A stretch of DNA of 55,441 bases from Paulinella micropora (taxonomy: Eukaryota > Cercozoa > Imbricatea > Euglyphida). Under the pieces are notes generated by a model. The model did not search any database. It was not told where the DNA came from and was given only the letters and a program-made list of their open reading frames with translations. How positions within the stretch are numbered: the first letter of the stretch is position 1; the number at the start of each line of letters is the position of its first letter. This document shows, piece by piece, positions 46,284 to 55,441 of this stretch. A program made the position numbers and the translations under genes. The DNA lies in assembly GCA_009731375.1 (NCBI GenBank), contig BJOX01000139.1, positions 237,953 through 293,393 of the forward strand, read 5' to 3'.

Positions 46284-46660
46284 TAAATGAAAAAGAAGAA
46301 GGAGAAGAAGAAGAAGAAGAAGAAGAAGGAGAAGAAGAAGAAGAAGAAGAAGAGGAGGAGGAGAAGAAGAAGAAGAAGAAGAAGAGGAGGAGGAGGAGGA
46401 GGAGGAGGAGGAGGAAGAAGAAGAAGAAGAGAAGAAGAAGAAGAAGAAGAAGAAGAAGAAGAAGAAGAAGAAGAGGTAGGAGGAGGAGGAGGAGGAGAAG
46501 GAGGAGGAGGAGGAGGAGGAGAAGAAGAAGAAGAAGAAGAAGGAGGAAGAAGAAGAAGAAAGAAGAAGAAGAAGATAGAAGAAGAAGAAGATAGAAGAAG
46601 AAGATAGAATAAAGAGGAGAAAAGAGGAGAAAGAGGAGAAAGAGAAGGAGGAGAACTCTC
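46284..46660. repeat. GAA/GGA purine microsatellite
   Basis: A nearly pure A/G plus strand with GAA and GGA runs. Confidence 0.95.
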
Positions 46661-46764
46661 TGAATCTGTCGACGTATCTGGTCAACCATGCCCAACCCAA
46701 CTTACCCCTCCCCCCCCCCCTATTTCACTTTTTCAAATGTCACTTCTCAGTGATGAAAAAAGGA

Positions 46765-47170
46765 AAGAGGGGGGGCCGCCATACATAAACGATCCCGCTT
46801 AAAATACATAAACCCATGTCATAATATAAGCTACATATCGCACAATATATCCAAACATAAATATTAATACCATTAATACCGAGCCACCTAATACTTTTTT
46901 TGAATACCCTCGATTGAATAACTAGGTTTCCACCATAGATAAAGGTATGACTTAATAGCTATACTTTTCACGTGGACGTTCCCTGAGTCTAATTGTAAAA
47001 ATTGTTCTCTCAATAAAAACGAAGAAGAAGAGAGAGAGCGAGTGAGAGAGACAGAGAGAGAGAGAGAGAGAGATAGAGAGATGAGAGAGAGAGAGAGAGA
47101 GATCAGAGAGAGAGAAAGAGAAGAGAGAGAGAGAGCGCGCGTGTGTGTGTGTGTGTGTGTGTGCGTGTAA

Positions 47171-47202
<32 letters not shown>

Positions 47203-47211
47203 GTGTGTGTA

Positions 47212-47249
<38 letters not shown>

Positions 47250-47384
47250 TGTGTGTGTGTGTGCGTGTGTATGTGTGTGTGAGAGAGAGAGAGAGAGAGT
47301 GAGAGAGAGAGAAAGAGAGAGAGAGAGAGCGAGTGAGAGAGAGAAAGAGGAAGAGAAAGAAGAAGAAGAAGAAGAAGAAGAAGA

Positions 47385-47419
<35 letters not shown>

Positions 47420-47719
47420 GAGAGAGAGAGAGAGAGAGAGATAGATAGATAGATAGATAGATAGATTGAGAGAGAGAGAGAGAGAGAAAGAGCGAGTGAG
47501 AGAGAGAGAGAGCGAGTGTGTGTGTGTGTGAGAGAGAGAGAGAGTGAGTGAGAGAGAGAGAGAGAGAGTGAGTGAGAGAGAGAGAGAGAGAGCGATTGAG
47601 AGAGAAAGAGGAAGAGAAAGAGGAAGAGAGAGAGAGAGAGAGAGAAAAGAGAGAGAGAGAGAGAGAGGGAGAGAGAGGGAGAGAGATCGAGAGAGAGAGA
47701 GAGATCGAGAGAGAGAGAG

Positions 47720-47768
<49 letters not shown>

Positions 47769-47846
47769 GAGAGAGAGCGAGTGTGTGTTTGTGTGCGAGA
47801 GAGAGAGTGTGTGAGTGAGAGTGAGAGTGTGAGAGAGAGCGAGAAG

Positions 47847-47899
<53 letters not shown>

Positions 47900-48417
47900 G
47901 AGAGAGGGGGAGGCCGCCACACATACGACTACACCTTTACAATTACATATCCATAACATAGCATAAATAATATATATCACCGCGCAACATATCTAAGCAA
48001 AAATATTAATTTTAATAACTATAATACAATATCAACAACTTCCACCCCCCCCCTTTTCTTCTTTTATTCCTTTTCTAGAAAAAGAAAAGAGAGGGGGGGG
48101 GGCCGCCACACATGACTACACCTTTACAATTACATATCCATAACATAGCATAATAATATATATCACCACGCAACATATCTAAGCAAAAATATAAATTTTA
48201 ATAACTATAATATAATATTAATACTGAGCCGCTGAATACTAATTTAATATTTAATATCTTCCTTAATACGCTCAACTGAATAACTAGGTTTCCACCTTTG
48301 ATAAAGGTATAACTTACTAGCTATACTTTTCACGTGGAAGTTCCCTGAGTCCAATTGTAAAAATTGTTCTCTCAATAAAAACGAAGAAGAAGAAGAGAGA
48401 GAGAGAGAAAGAGAGAA

Positions 48418-48452
<35 letters not shown>

Positions 48453-48680
48453 AGAGAGAGAGAGCGAGTGAGAGAGAGAATAATATCAGTCAATAATATA
48501 TTAATACTGAGCCACCAAATATCAAATTAATGCTTTCTTTTAATACGCTCGACTGAATAAATAAGTTTCCACCCTAGATAAAGGTATGACTTAATAGCTA
48601 TACTTTTCACGTGGACGTTCCCTGAGCCCAATTGTAAAATTGTTCTCTCAAAAAACGAAGAAGAAGAAGAGAGCATGTTC
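46765..48680. repeat. Dispersed repeat R2 in several tandem partial copies with GA/GT arrays
   Basis: The unit begins GGGGGGCCGCCA.ACAT, continues with AT-rich sequence (AACATATCTAAGCAAAAATAT), then GAATAACTAGGTTTCCACC, ATAAAGGTAT, CTATACTTTTCACGTGGA, CGTTCCCTGAG and AATTGTTCTCTCAATAAAAACGAAGAAG, and ends in a GA array. Copies: about 46770-47035, 47905-48040 (5' part), 48090-48400 and 48485-48675 (3' part). A large GA/GT microsatellite fills 47022-47906. No gene is seen. Confidence 0.8.
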
Positions 48681-48860
48681 GTTAGGGTGTCTGATATCCA
48701 ACCGAGACCAACATGTTCGTAGAGCGGCAGTAGTGAGGCAATGATTTCGTTGACCAGTTATGATGATTACGGTATATTTTGCGACAAGAGTTTTGGTCGT
48801 AATTGGACTATGTTTTGATATCATCACAAATTTTATAAGTGTGCTATAGTAATACAGTAC
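48681..48860. other. Unique host sequence before the solo TIR
   Basis: Mixed composition, no gene seen. Confidence 0.4.
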
Positions 48861-49144
48861 TATAGTAGTATAAGTTTATTGATTTTGTTTTTATTTAAAA
48901 ATTTTTGCTTTACTTTTATTTTTTCTGCTTTACTTTTATTTTTATTTAAAAGCGAAATTAAGAGTAAGAAAGATTTCTTTATTTTGCTTCTTCGTATTCA
49001 TCAAAATTTTCACTTTTTTATTTTGCTGTTTTAAGGCTTCCTATTAATTGTTTAAACTTTCAATAGGAAGCGACAAATGAAATCTATGAGGCTGTTTTGA
49101 GGCACGAAAAACGACCATCATAGATTTCATATTATACTACTATA
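48861..49144 (+). mobile_element. Solo terminal repeat / MITE-like relic of a related PLV
   Basis: Bases 48884-49140 follow the right TIR of the PLV motif by motif: TTTTATTTAAAAGCGA.ATTAAGAG, GATTTCTTT.TTTTGC, TTCGTATTCATCAAAATTT, TTTTTTATTTTGCTGTT, AGGCACGAAAAA and ATATTATACTACT. The piece is bounded by 13-bp inverted ends TATAGTAGTATAA / TTATACTACTATA. It has no coding capacity. Confidence 0.8.
49077..49130 (+). repeat. TIR-tip hairpin in the solo relic
   Basis: The arms ATGAAATCTATGA / TCATAGATTTCAT pair over 13 bp. The loop contains AGGCACGAAAAA, as in the PLV TIR, whose stem sequence is different. A second stem GCTTCCTATT/AATAGGAAGC lies at 49036-49071. Confidence 0.8.
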
Positions 49145-49169
49145 CATACATACATACATACATAAGTAC

Positions 49170-49200
<31 letters not shown>

Positions 49201-49342
49201 CATACATAACATACATACATAATACATGCAATGCATGGAATGCATGCATGTGTGTATGTATGTATGTATGTATGCATGTATGTGTGTATGTATGTATGTA
49301 TGTATGTATGTATTTATGTATGTACATATGTATGTATGTATC
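49141..49342. repeat. Inverted CATA/TATG arrays
   Basis: CATA repeats on one side and TATG repeats on the other face each other around ATGCAATGCATGGAATGCAT. The whole 200 bp can fold on itself as a long imperfect hairpin. Confidence 0.85.
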
Positions 49343-49545
49343 CTAATCCTAATCCCAATCCCAATCCCAATCCCAATTCCAATCCTAACCCTAACCCTAA
49401 CCCTAACCCTGACCCCCCCCAACCCCAACCCCGACCCCAACTAACCCTAACCCTAACCCTAACCCTAACCCTAATCCTAATCCTAATCCTAATCCTGATC
49501 CTAATCCTGATCCTGATCCTGATCCTAATCCTAATCCTAATCCTT
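49343..49545. repeat. Interstitial telomere-like tract (CCCTAA and variants)
   Basis: Perfect CCCTAA units at about 49384-49408 and 49439-49471 are embedded in CCTAAT, CCCAAT and CCTGAT variants. In TTAGGG orientation this is the common eukaryotic telomere repeat. It is internal, so it is either a degenerate former end or a healed break. Confidence 0.85.
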
Positions 49546-49740
49546 TCCTCTCCTCTCCTCTCATCATCCTATCCTATCCACATCCTTCGAATCCATATTT
49601 TTGTATAAAGTTTATAGCCTTGGTCCTGATAGCCTAGGACAAGGTATTGTGATGGACACTCCAAGTGCTGCGGGCCCTGTGAGAGATCTATTGCAGCGGA
49701 CTGTGAGTGACCCGCTGCACCACCTGGCGGCAGGTTATTA
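49546..49740. other. Short unique stretch, possibly the 3' end of a dispersed repeat
   Basis: CCTCT-rich sequence, then about 150 bp ending CCTGGCGGCAGGTTATTAGAAG just before a TAG array. No gene. Confidence 0.4.
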
Positions 49741-49761
49741 GAAGTACTAGTACTAGTACTA

Positions 49762-49801
<40 letters not shown>

Positions 49802-49819
49802 CGTAGTAGTAGCAGTAGC

Positions 49820-49902
<83 letters not shown>

Positions 49903-50440
49903 CAGTAGTAGGAGTAGTTGTCCAATCGATCAACCAATCACTCGATGAATCAATAAATTATTCACTAAGCCAACCAACCAATTGAGCGATACCAACCAAA
50001 ACATAACCCATCAAGCAATCAATCAAGCAGTCTATACCAACCAACCAACTAATCAACCAATCACTCAGTCAATTAAGAAATTAACCAACGAACGAACCAA
50101 CCAACTGATCAAACAGTCAATCAATACCAGCCAAAACCAATCAACCAACCAATCCACCAACCAATCGACCAATCAACCAACCAATCAACTAATACCAATC
50201 GACCAATCAACCAATCAATTTTGCCCAAACCAACCAAACAACCAATCAACCAATCAACCAATGTTTTCAACCAGTCAATCAATCAGTCAATCAACGAACC
50301 AACCAACCAATCAACCAACCAATCAATTGAAATAGGCAAATGAAACAACCAACCAACTAAGAACCAACCAACTAAGCAATCAATCTATCAAGCAGTGAAC
50401 CAACCAACCAACCAACCAACCAAGCGGGCAATCAATCAAT
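49741..50440. repeat. TAG array and degenerate AACC/AATC array
   Basis: TAG repeats 49760-49915 with CAG variants; AACC, AATC and AACT repeats from 49940 to 50440. Confidence 0.9.
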
Positions 50441-50700
50441 CAATGCTCACAATATGCTCGACCTGTCCCGATTGCATATGCGCGCATGCTTGTGCATACG
50501 TATACATACATACATACCTACATACATGCACACATACATACATGCATACATACATGCATACATACATACATACATATATACATGCATACATACATCATAC
50601 ATACATGCAATACATGCATGCATAATACATACATACATACATACATACATACATACGTACGTACATACATACATGCATACATACATACACACTGTTTCCA
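50441..50700. repeat. CATA microsatellite
   Basis: CATA with TGCA variants, 50500-50692. Confidence 0.9.
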
Positions 50701-51460
50701 GCGCATGATTACCTCGTATCAGTAGTCGATCTGTCTCACCGCATGAGGGCCTGTATCCCATCACATAGGGACCCGACCCGACTACGGTCACTTCACTGTA
50801 GGAAACAGAGCATTGTTCTGACCATTTAATTTCTTTAGCCATTGCTAGCTTCATGGTCTTTCTTCCCTGTGTCACGTGACCATGGTCTTCTGCCATTCCC
50901 AAACGATGGCCCTTTTCCATAATAAAGTGGCCATCCTATTCGGGTCGGGGCGCCTTTTAGAATTTTCTCAGGATGGGAACAAATTCAACCCTAGGGTTAA
51001 GCTGTTGTCACCGCAGCATGACAATAGTGCTCACGTCTTGATCGACTTGTCTCCCCCATATTCGTGTCTGAGAAGTTCCTCGTTCTTAAGTACAACGAGA
51101 AATGACTTCAAACACTTGATTCTCAGCCAGTGCTTGTGTTTGAAACCTGTGTCTGCTTCATAAAAAAGTTCTCATCGTGACGAGAGCTTTCAAATTAGCA
51201 ACTGCACAATCCACAACAATCCGAATCCAGCCGACTTTGGCTTACAACGATAAGCTGGAAGTAATTGTCATGATTCTTAGGAAGGAGGAGCCTCTCTGTC
51301 CCTGATATGCTCGACGAGAAGAGTGGCAAAGGTATATTTTACCATGTCTCCCCAGGTTCTTGCTAGTCATGCGTCTTCTTTCTGCCTTTGCTTTAGTTTG
51401 CTTTCGGCTAGTTACAAGTTGGCAGTCACTTGTACTAGTCCTCTTGACACCATTAGCTTG
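50701..51460. other. Unique host sequence with open frames, gene not established
   Basis: A plus-strand frame (50876-51163) and an overlapping minus-strand frame exist, but neither has recognisable motifs or convincing splice sites. It may include host exons. A TTG array follows at 51472-51520. Confidence 0.35.
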
Positions 51461-51471
51461 ACTTTAATGAG

Positions 51472-51511
<40 letters not shown>

Positions 51512-51716
51512 CGTTGTCGTTGTGTTGTTGTCGTTGTTGCGGCACGCCAAAATTTGACTTGTTGTGCGGGCAAGCCGGGCCAGTGTGGTGTGCCCGCATG
51601 GTAAGTTAAATTTTGCGCATCGCATGTGAGACTTTATCGGTAACTAAACAGCATTTTGGGGTGGTGACCGATAAAGGTATAGTCATCTACTTGATCCGTT
51701 TGTATTTCATGTCTGT

Positions 51717-51719
51717 CCG

Positions 51720-51768
<49 letters not shown>

Positions 51769-51880
51769 TTATCTCTCTGTCTGTCTGTCTTTCTATCTAT
51801 ATGTCTGTAGATCTATCTATCTACCTACCTAGCTACCACCCACCCACCTTATCTATCTATCTAAATGTCTGTCTATCTGT
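51717..51880. repeat. TATC and related tetranucleotide arrays
   Basis: TATC, TGTC and CTAC blocks ending in CTGTCTGGCAG, which acts as a candidate splice acceptor. Confidence 0.85.
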
Positions 51881-51887
51881 CTGGCAG

Positions 51888-51979
51888 GCACCGAGTTCTC
51901 ACCCCCTTCCCGAGCTTACGCTCCCTCCTCTTCCCCACTGCCCATATTTCGCTCCCGCCCTGCGCACTCGCATCAAAAG
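51888..51979 (+). CDS. Candidate host exon, product unknown
   Basis: Acceptor TGGCAG|GCACCG, donor CAAAAG|GTATGT, 92 nt, phase 2 out. It encodes [18 protein letters not shown] then [12 protein letters not shown]. The donor lies at the start of a CATA-like stretch. It joins in phase to the next candidate exon. Confidence 0.4.
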
Positions 51980-52092
51980 GTATGTATATTTATATATACG
52001 CATTGTATGCATGTACGCATGTAAGTAAGCAAGTAAGTAAGTAAGAAGTAAGATGAATGCATGTATGAATGTATGTATGTATGTATGCATAG

Positions 52093-52144
52093 CATCGAGG
52101 CATGCCTGAGCAACAGCTGTCCCCATCAACACACGGCGCGAAGG
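52093..52144 (+). CDS. Candidate host exon, product unknown
   Basis: Acceptor TGCATAG|CATCGA. Joined to 51979 it reads ...IKSIEACLSNSCPHQHTARR; possible donor AAGG|GTCACA, then a TATC array. No domain is recognised. Confidence 0.35.
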
Positions 52145-52154
52145 GTCACACTCA

Positions 52155-52576
<422 letters not shown>

Positions 52577-53385
52577 AATGTAGGGGGCCAGCTGCTGAGT
52601 GCTCCGGCCTAAAACCAAATCCCCCTTACAGCCCTGCACCAGCTGTTTAGAGCGCAGTGTTGCTCATGTTGGGCGCAGCTGGTGCAGCGTGACTGACCAG
52701 GGCTGATGACTACCTACCGTAAGTTACGGTATCATGGGCCCTCGATACACTCTCAAACTGCGGGAAAGTCTAAGAGCCTTTGATACCTCGGCCTCCGGGA
52801 AACCGAGGTGCAGCAGGCGATGTATCAGCAGGCGATGTAACGGTGGTCGGATGGTAAAAACTCAAAATGAGTGGGCCATCCGCTGCCAAGTCCCTTCTTG
52901 TCAGGCCAATGCCGCGCATGGCTTCTACTCAGTGCGACTACCTCCTTGGTTGGCTGCCTTGGACTGACTTTGTGTTCCGACGTGAGTTTTAGTGGCCAGT
53001 TACGGCAAATGGCCACTACTCTCGTCGTCGGCCCACTTCTGTCAGCAGCTGGCCCGGTAGTCCTCCGTCGCCACTACCCAGTGGTGTCCTGACAAATGGG
53101 AAAGGTTCAGAGACTAAACGGGAGTGGGGATTTCCCTGTGTGCTGGTAGGCACATTAGCAGGGAGGTCTTTAAGACATAGTCCGGCCCCCGCGAAAGGCG
53201 GGCCCCGAGGCAGCCTGGGGGGCACGTGCTCCTGTACGTGTCTGGATTCACTTAGTCGCCCGTCCAGCCATGGAAGGGTGACTCAGTGTCCAACTCCAGC
53301 CCGCTGGCCCATCACCTTCCGGTGGCTGGGTGGAATGGATGCCTATGTCTTCGGATATACCGAGCTGATAGACAAAACATATCTT
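52577..53385 (+). repeat. GC-rich dispersed-repeat-like sequence with TATC tail
   Basis: About 800 bp of GC-rich sequence without a long frame. It ends GAGCTGATAGACAAAACATAT and passes directly into TATC repeats (53386-53404). This layout matches repeat R1, so it may be the 5' region or 3' end of a non-LTR element. No reverse transcriptase motif is seen. Confidence 0.5.
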
Positions 53386-53525
53386 CTATCTATCTATCTA
53401 TCTACCTACCTACATATATACGTATGTACAATACATGCATACATACATGCATACATACATGCATGCATACATGCATACATACATACATACAAGCATACAA
53501 GCATACATATTACATACGACATACA
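53386..53525. repeat. TATC and CATA microsatellites
   Basis: The TATC tail and then CATA/TGCA repeats run up to the NPRL2-like exon acceptor. Confidence 0.9.
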
Positions 53526-53538
53526 CACATACGCACAG

Positions 53539-53681
53539 GAGAGGGACGAAGGCGCAATAACATAGGGGGGAAAAAGACCCGCTTCACCTCTCCACTCCTG
53601 GGCATTCTCTACTCCGAGTTTGACAACACGGTGGGTCCTAAGCTGCAGTGTCAAGCGCCCCGCGGATTCATCTCCGACGAG
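53539..53681 (+). CDS. NPRL2: NPRL2-like gene, exon a
   Basis: Acceptor ACGCACAG|GAGAGG, end GACGAG|GTTACG. It encodes LLGILYSEFDNTVGPKLQCQAPRGFISDE. This is the conserved N-terminal longin-type strand of NPRL2 (ILxSEFxxxxGPKxxxQxP..FIS), a subunit of the GATOR1/SEACIT GTPase-activating complex that inhibits TORC1 on amino-acid starvation. The true translation start could be upstream. Confidence 0.75.
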
Positions 53682-53818
53682 GTTACGTACTTACATGCAT
53701 ACATACTTACACGCATACCTACCTACCTACCTACCTACCTGCATACATGCATGCATGCATGCATGCATACATACATACATACATACATAAATACATGCAT
53801 ACATACTAATACATACAG
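53682..53818 (+). other. NPRL2-like intron 1, CATA-filled
   Basis: 137 nt. The donor is GTTACG and the acceptor CATACAG; a TACTAAT branch-point-like sequence precedes the acceptor by about 10 nt. The inside is CATA/CTAC repeats. Confidence 0.7.
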
Positions 53819-54024
53819 GAATTTGGCTACGTGGCCGATTTCATGATCTTGTCGGATCCTCAGACAATTCACAAGATCTACGCAATCAAAGCGTGCGGTT
53901 TCAAGTTCTTGGGTTACCCTATCAGTCTAGCCAATAACAAGTATGACCGCCACACTTTCTCTTTCAACCTCTGTTTCGTCTTCACCCAAGAGGCTGCGAC
54001 GAGAATCTACGAGCCCCTGCTACG
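53819..54024 (+). CDS. NPRL2: NPRL2-like gene, exon b
   Basis: 206 nt, phase 0 in, phase 2 out. It encodes EFGYVADFMILSDPQTIHKI, then KFLGYPISLANNKYDRHTFSFNLCFVF and EPLLR. The pattern GYPI....KY.R....FNL.FV matches NPRL2 closely. Donor CTACG|GTAGCC. Confidence 0.8.
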
Positions 54025-54185
54025 GTAGCCTTTCAACTCCCTTTTTCCTCACTTCTGCTTTCTTGTAAAGCGAGCTTGTGGCTTTTCCTTTCATGCTGTT
54101 TTTTTGCTCTGTTGAAAATCGAATCCTCTCTAGTTGCGAAACAATATCTCAAGTTGTTTGTTTTTTTTGTTCTGTATTGTCGTAG

Positions 54186-54289
54186 CAAACTGGCGAATAT
54201 CCTTGAGACTCTCGAACAAGGAGGTGAATTCCTCTGGAGGGGAGGCACACAGGACCCCGAGCGTTGCGAACGGCTGGAAATGATCTTGA
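54186..54289 (+). CDS. NPRL2: NPRL2-like gene, exon c
   Basis: Acceptor GTCGTAG|CAAACT, donor CTTGA|GTAAGA. It encodes KLANILETLEQGGEFLW then RCERLEMIL, corresponding to the KLA..L..LE..SEFL block of NPRL2. Further exons are not found in the repeat-filled remainder of the window. Confidence 0.75.
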
Positions 54290-54299
54290 GTAAGATATT

Positions 54300-54506
54300 G
54301 TGGTTATTGTTGTTGTTGTTGTTGTTGTTGTTGATGTTCTAATTTTATCATAAGTAGTAGTAGTAGTAGTAGTAGTAGCAGTAGCATGATTATCATCTTC
54401 ATCATTACATTATATTATCATCATTATCATTAATGGAGGCCCATGTCCGACAGGATCAAGGGACACTTGGGTGATATATCTATAATTATTATTATTATTA
54501 TTATTC

Positions 54507-54574
<68 letters not shown>

Positions 54575-54590
54575 GTTATTATTATTATGG
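54300..54590. repeat. TTG, TAG, and ATT arrays with a repeat 3' end
   Basis: TTG at 54306-54335, TAG at 54354-54380, and ATT at 54484-54588, preceded by GGAGGCCCATGTCCGACAGG, a segment with counterparts before the other ATT arrays. Confidence 0.8.
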
Positions 54591-55067
54591 AGGGGTGCAC
54601 AGTACGGCACCCCACGGGAAGAGGTGGTTGGGCCTCTTCCCACTGGTTCCGAGGCTATGTCGTTGTGCTGGTTCCGAGGCTATGTCGTTGCGTTGGTTTT
54701 ATAAGACATACACCACGTAGGATCAAAAGGGTATATACATTCCGCGATCTAGGGGTGGTGACGGGTTTCGAGGCATTCCAGACACTTACCACAAAGCGTG
54801 CTCATGCGCTGGCAGACCGCATGAAATGTCTGCTACTCCCCTTGAGTATCTCCATTCGACTTATACCCACTCTTGTGGAACTCTATCATAGGGAACATCA
54901 ATCATTTGCAGTTTATTCCCTGCAAGGTACCCGACACGCCGAGCGGGAAGCTATTCAGGGAGGGTTAGAGTCACTCTTCCCTCCCCAACATTCACTGTTG
55001 TGACTATTGGGTCGAGGGATGGAGGCGCATGGCCCTTGGGCTCGGCCATGACAGATCAATACAATAC

Positions 55068-55150
<83 letters not shown>

Positions 55151-55349
55151 GGGAGTACATAGGCCATCGGTCCTTTCCATGGGCTGATTGGTATAAAGCT
55201 CCTAGAGTAATATTCTATGCCGTCACTTCCTTTATTCCACCGATTGGTGTGGAGACTTTCCTTATGGAATGGAGGACTGGATGCACATGGCCTTTTGGCT
55301 CAGCAATTGGCAGGAGATACACTATTATTATTATTATTATTATTATTAT
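54591..55349. repeat. Dispersed repeats with ATT tails
   Basis: Segments before the ATT arrays at 55063-55150 and 55321-55350 share GGA.GCGCATGGCC.TTGGCTC.GC and AGA...ATACA.TA, so both are 3' ends of one repeat family with (ATT)n tails. A plus-strand frame at 54720-55003 has no recognised motif. A 23-bp unit containing TGGTTCCGAGGCTATGTCGTTG is duplicated at 54634-54690. Confidence 0.65.
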
Positions 55350-55350
55350 T

Positions 55351-55425
55351 GGACACCGTGATAGCCCAGTGGTCAAGTTCTACCATCTGGGCCCTGTCGC
55401 CAGTTCGATTCCCGTCGGTGCCACC
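55351..55425 (+). tRNA. tRNA-like sequence, probably a SINE head
   Basis: A-box-like TAGCCCAGTGGTCAAG and B-box AGTTCGATTCCC are present. The acceptor nearly pairs (GACACCG/CGGTGCC, one mismatch) with CCA after it. The T-stem pairs poorly, and it directly follows an ATT array, so a tRNA-derived SINE is more likely than a functional tRNA. Confidence 0.45.
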
Positions 55426-55441
55426 AGTATTTTCATTGAAC

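Noticed and set aside
49343-49545. True chromosome end
   Set aside because: The tract is short, degenerate and followed by 6 kb of further sequence including an NPRL2-like gene.
50876-51163. Plus-strand 95-aa frame as a gene
   Set aside because: There is no motif, splice-site or composition support; listed only as a region with open frames.
54720-55003. Plus-strand frame as a non-LTR retrotransposon protein
   Set aside because: No reverse transcriptase or endonuclease motif is visible; only the ATT-tailed 3' end pattern is supported.

Overview
The window is a scaffold piece from a eukaryotic microbe, most likely an alga or another protist (the species cannot be named from the sequence). The evidence is spliceosomal host genes with GT-AG introns, very heavy microsatellite content, an LTR retrotransposon, a Tc1/mariner relic, SINE/LINE-like repeats and an interstitial TTAGGG-type telomeric tract. 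There are three assembly gaps: 2514-2708, 42538-42547 and 52305-52552.

Region 2709-24038 is the centrepiece. It is an integrated, apparently complete Polinton-like virus (PLV, virophage-related) of 21.3 kb, AT-rich and densely coding, bounded by terminal inverted repeats (TIRs) of 297/298 bp. The left block (+ strand) has three small basic proteins, a 1030-aa protein-primed family-B DNA polymerase with an OTU-like N-terminal domain, and two related small proteins. The middle block (- strand) is the virion module: a putative fibre, the double-jelly-roll major capsid protein, the penton/minor capsid protein, an adenain/Ulp1-type maturation protease on a long coiled-coil arm, a basic core protein, an A32/FtsK-type packaging ATPase, a small unknown, a two-TM membrane protein and a 1459-aa fibre with a discoidin-like domain and an S74 chaperone end. 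The right block (+ strand) has an acidic/basic charged protein, an rve integrase with D in place of the last E, a pair of tRNA-like sequences, a coiled-coil protein and a right-end gene that appears to contain a 58-nt spliceosomal intron.

The most unusual signal is several families of near-perfect DNA palindromes spread through this virus. Five intergenic stem structures share GATGTTT....AAATATC ends, with the inner four base pairs changing in a compensated way. A 20-nt ATCTC..AC/GT..GAGAT palindrome sits inside reading frames. A 27-nt hairpin is shared by two genes. A hairpin at the TIR tips keeps its loop but not its stem sequence. A 284-bp solo-TIR relic of a relative lies at 48861-49144, next to the telomere-like tract.

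The right flank (24039-29220) holds a fold-back element, an 1.85-kb almost pure purine tract and some candidate host exons. Region 29221-36535 is a decayed Ty3/gypsy retrotransposon in minus orientation, with LTRs, primer-binding site, polypurine tract and broken pol; a minisatellite lies where gag would be expected. Region 38084-46234 (- strand) is a host PUB-domain PP2C protein phosphatase that can be assembled exon by exon in phase. It includes a 26-nt micro-exon, and its introns are filled with TATC/CATA arrays and copies of a repeat that ends in TATC. Region 46280-52580 is mainly simple repeats, a four-copy dispersed repeat, the solo TIR and the telomeric tract. Region 53539-54289 (+ strand) carries three exons of an NPRL2-like gene (GATOR1/SEACIT nutrient signalling), followed by repeats with ATT tails and a tRNA-like SINE head at the end of the window.
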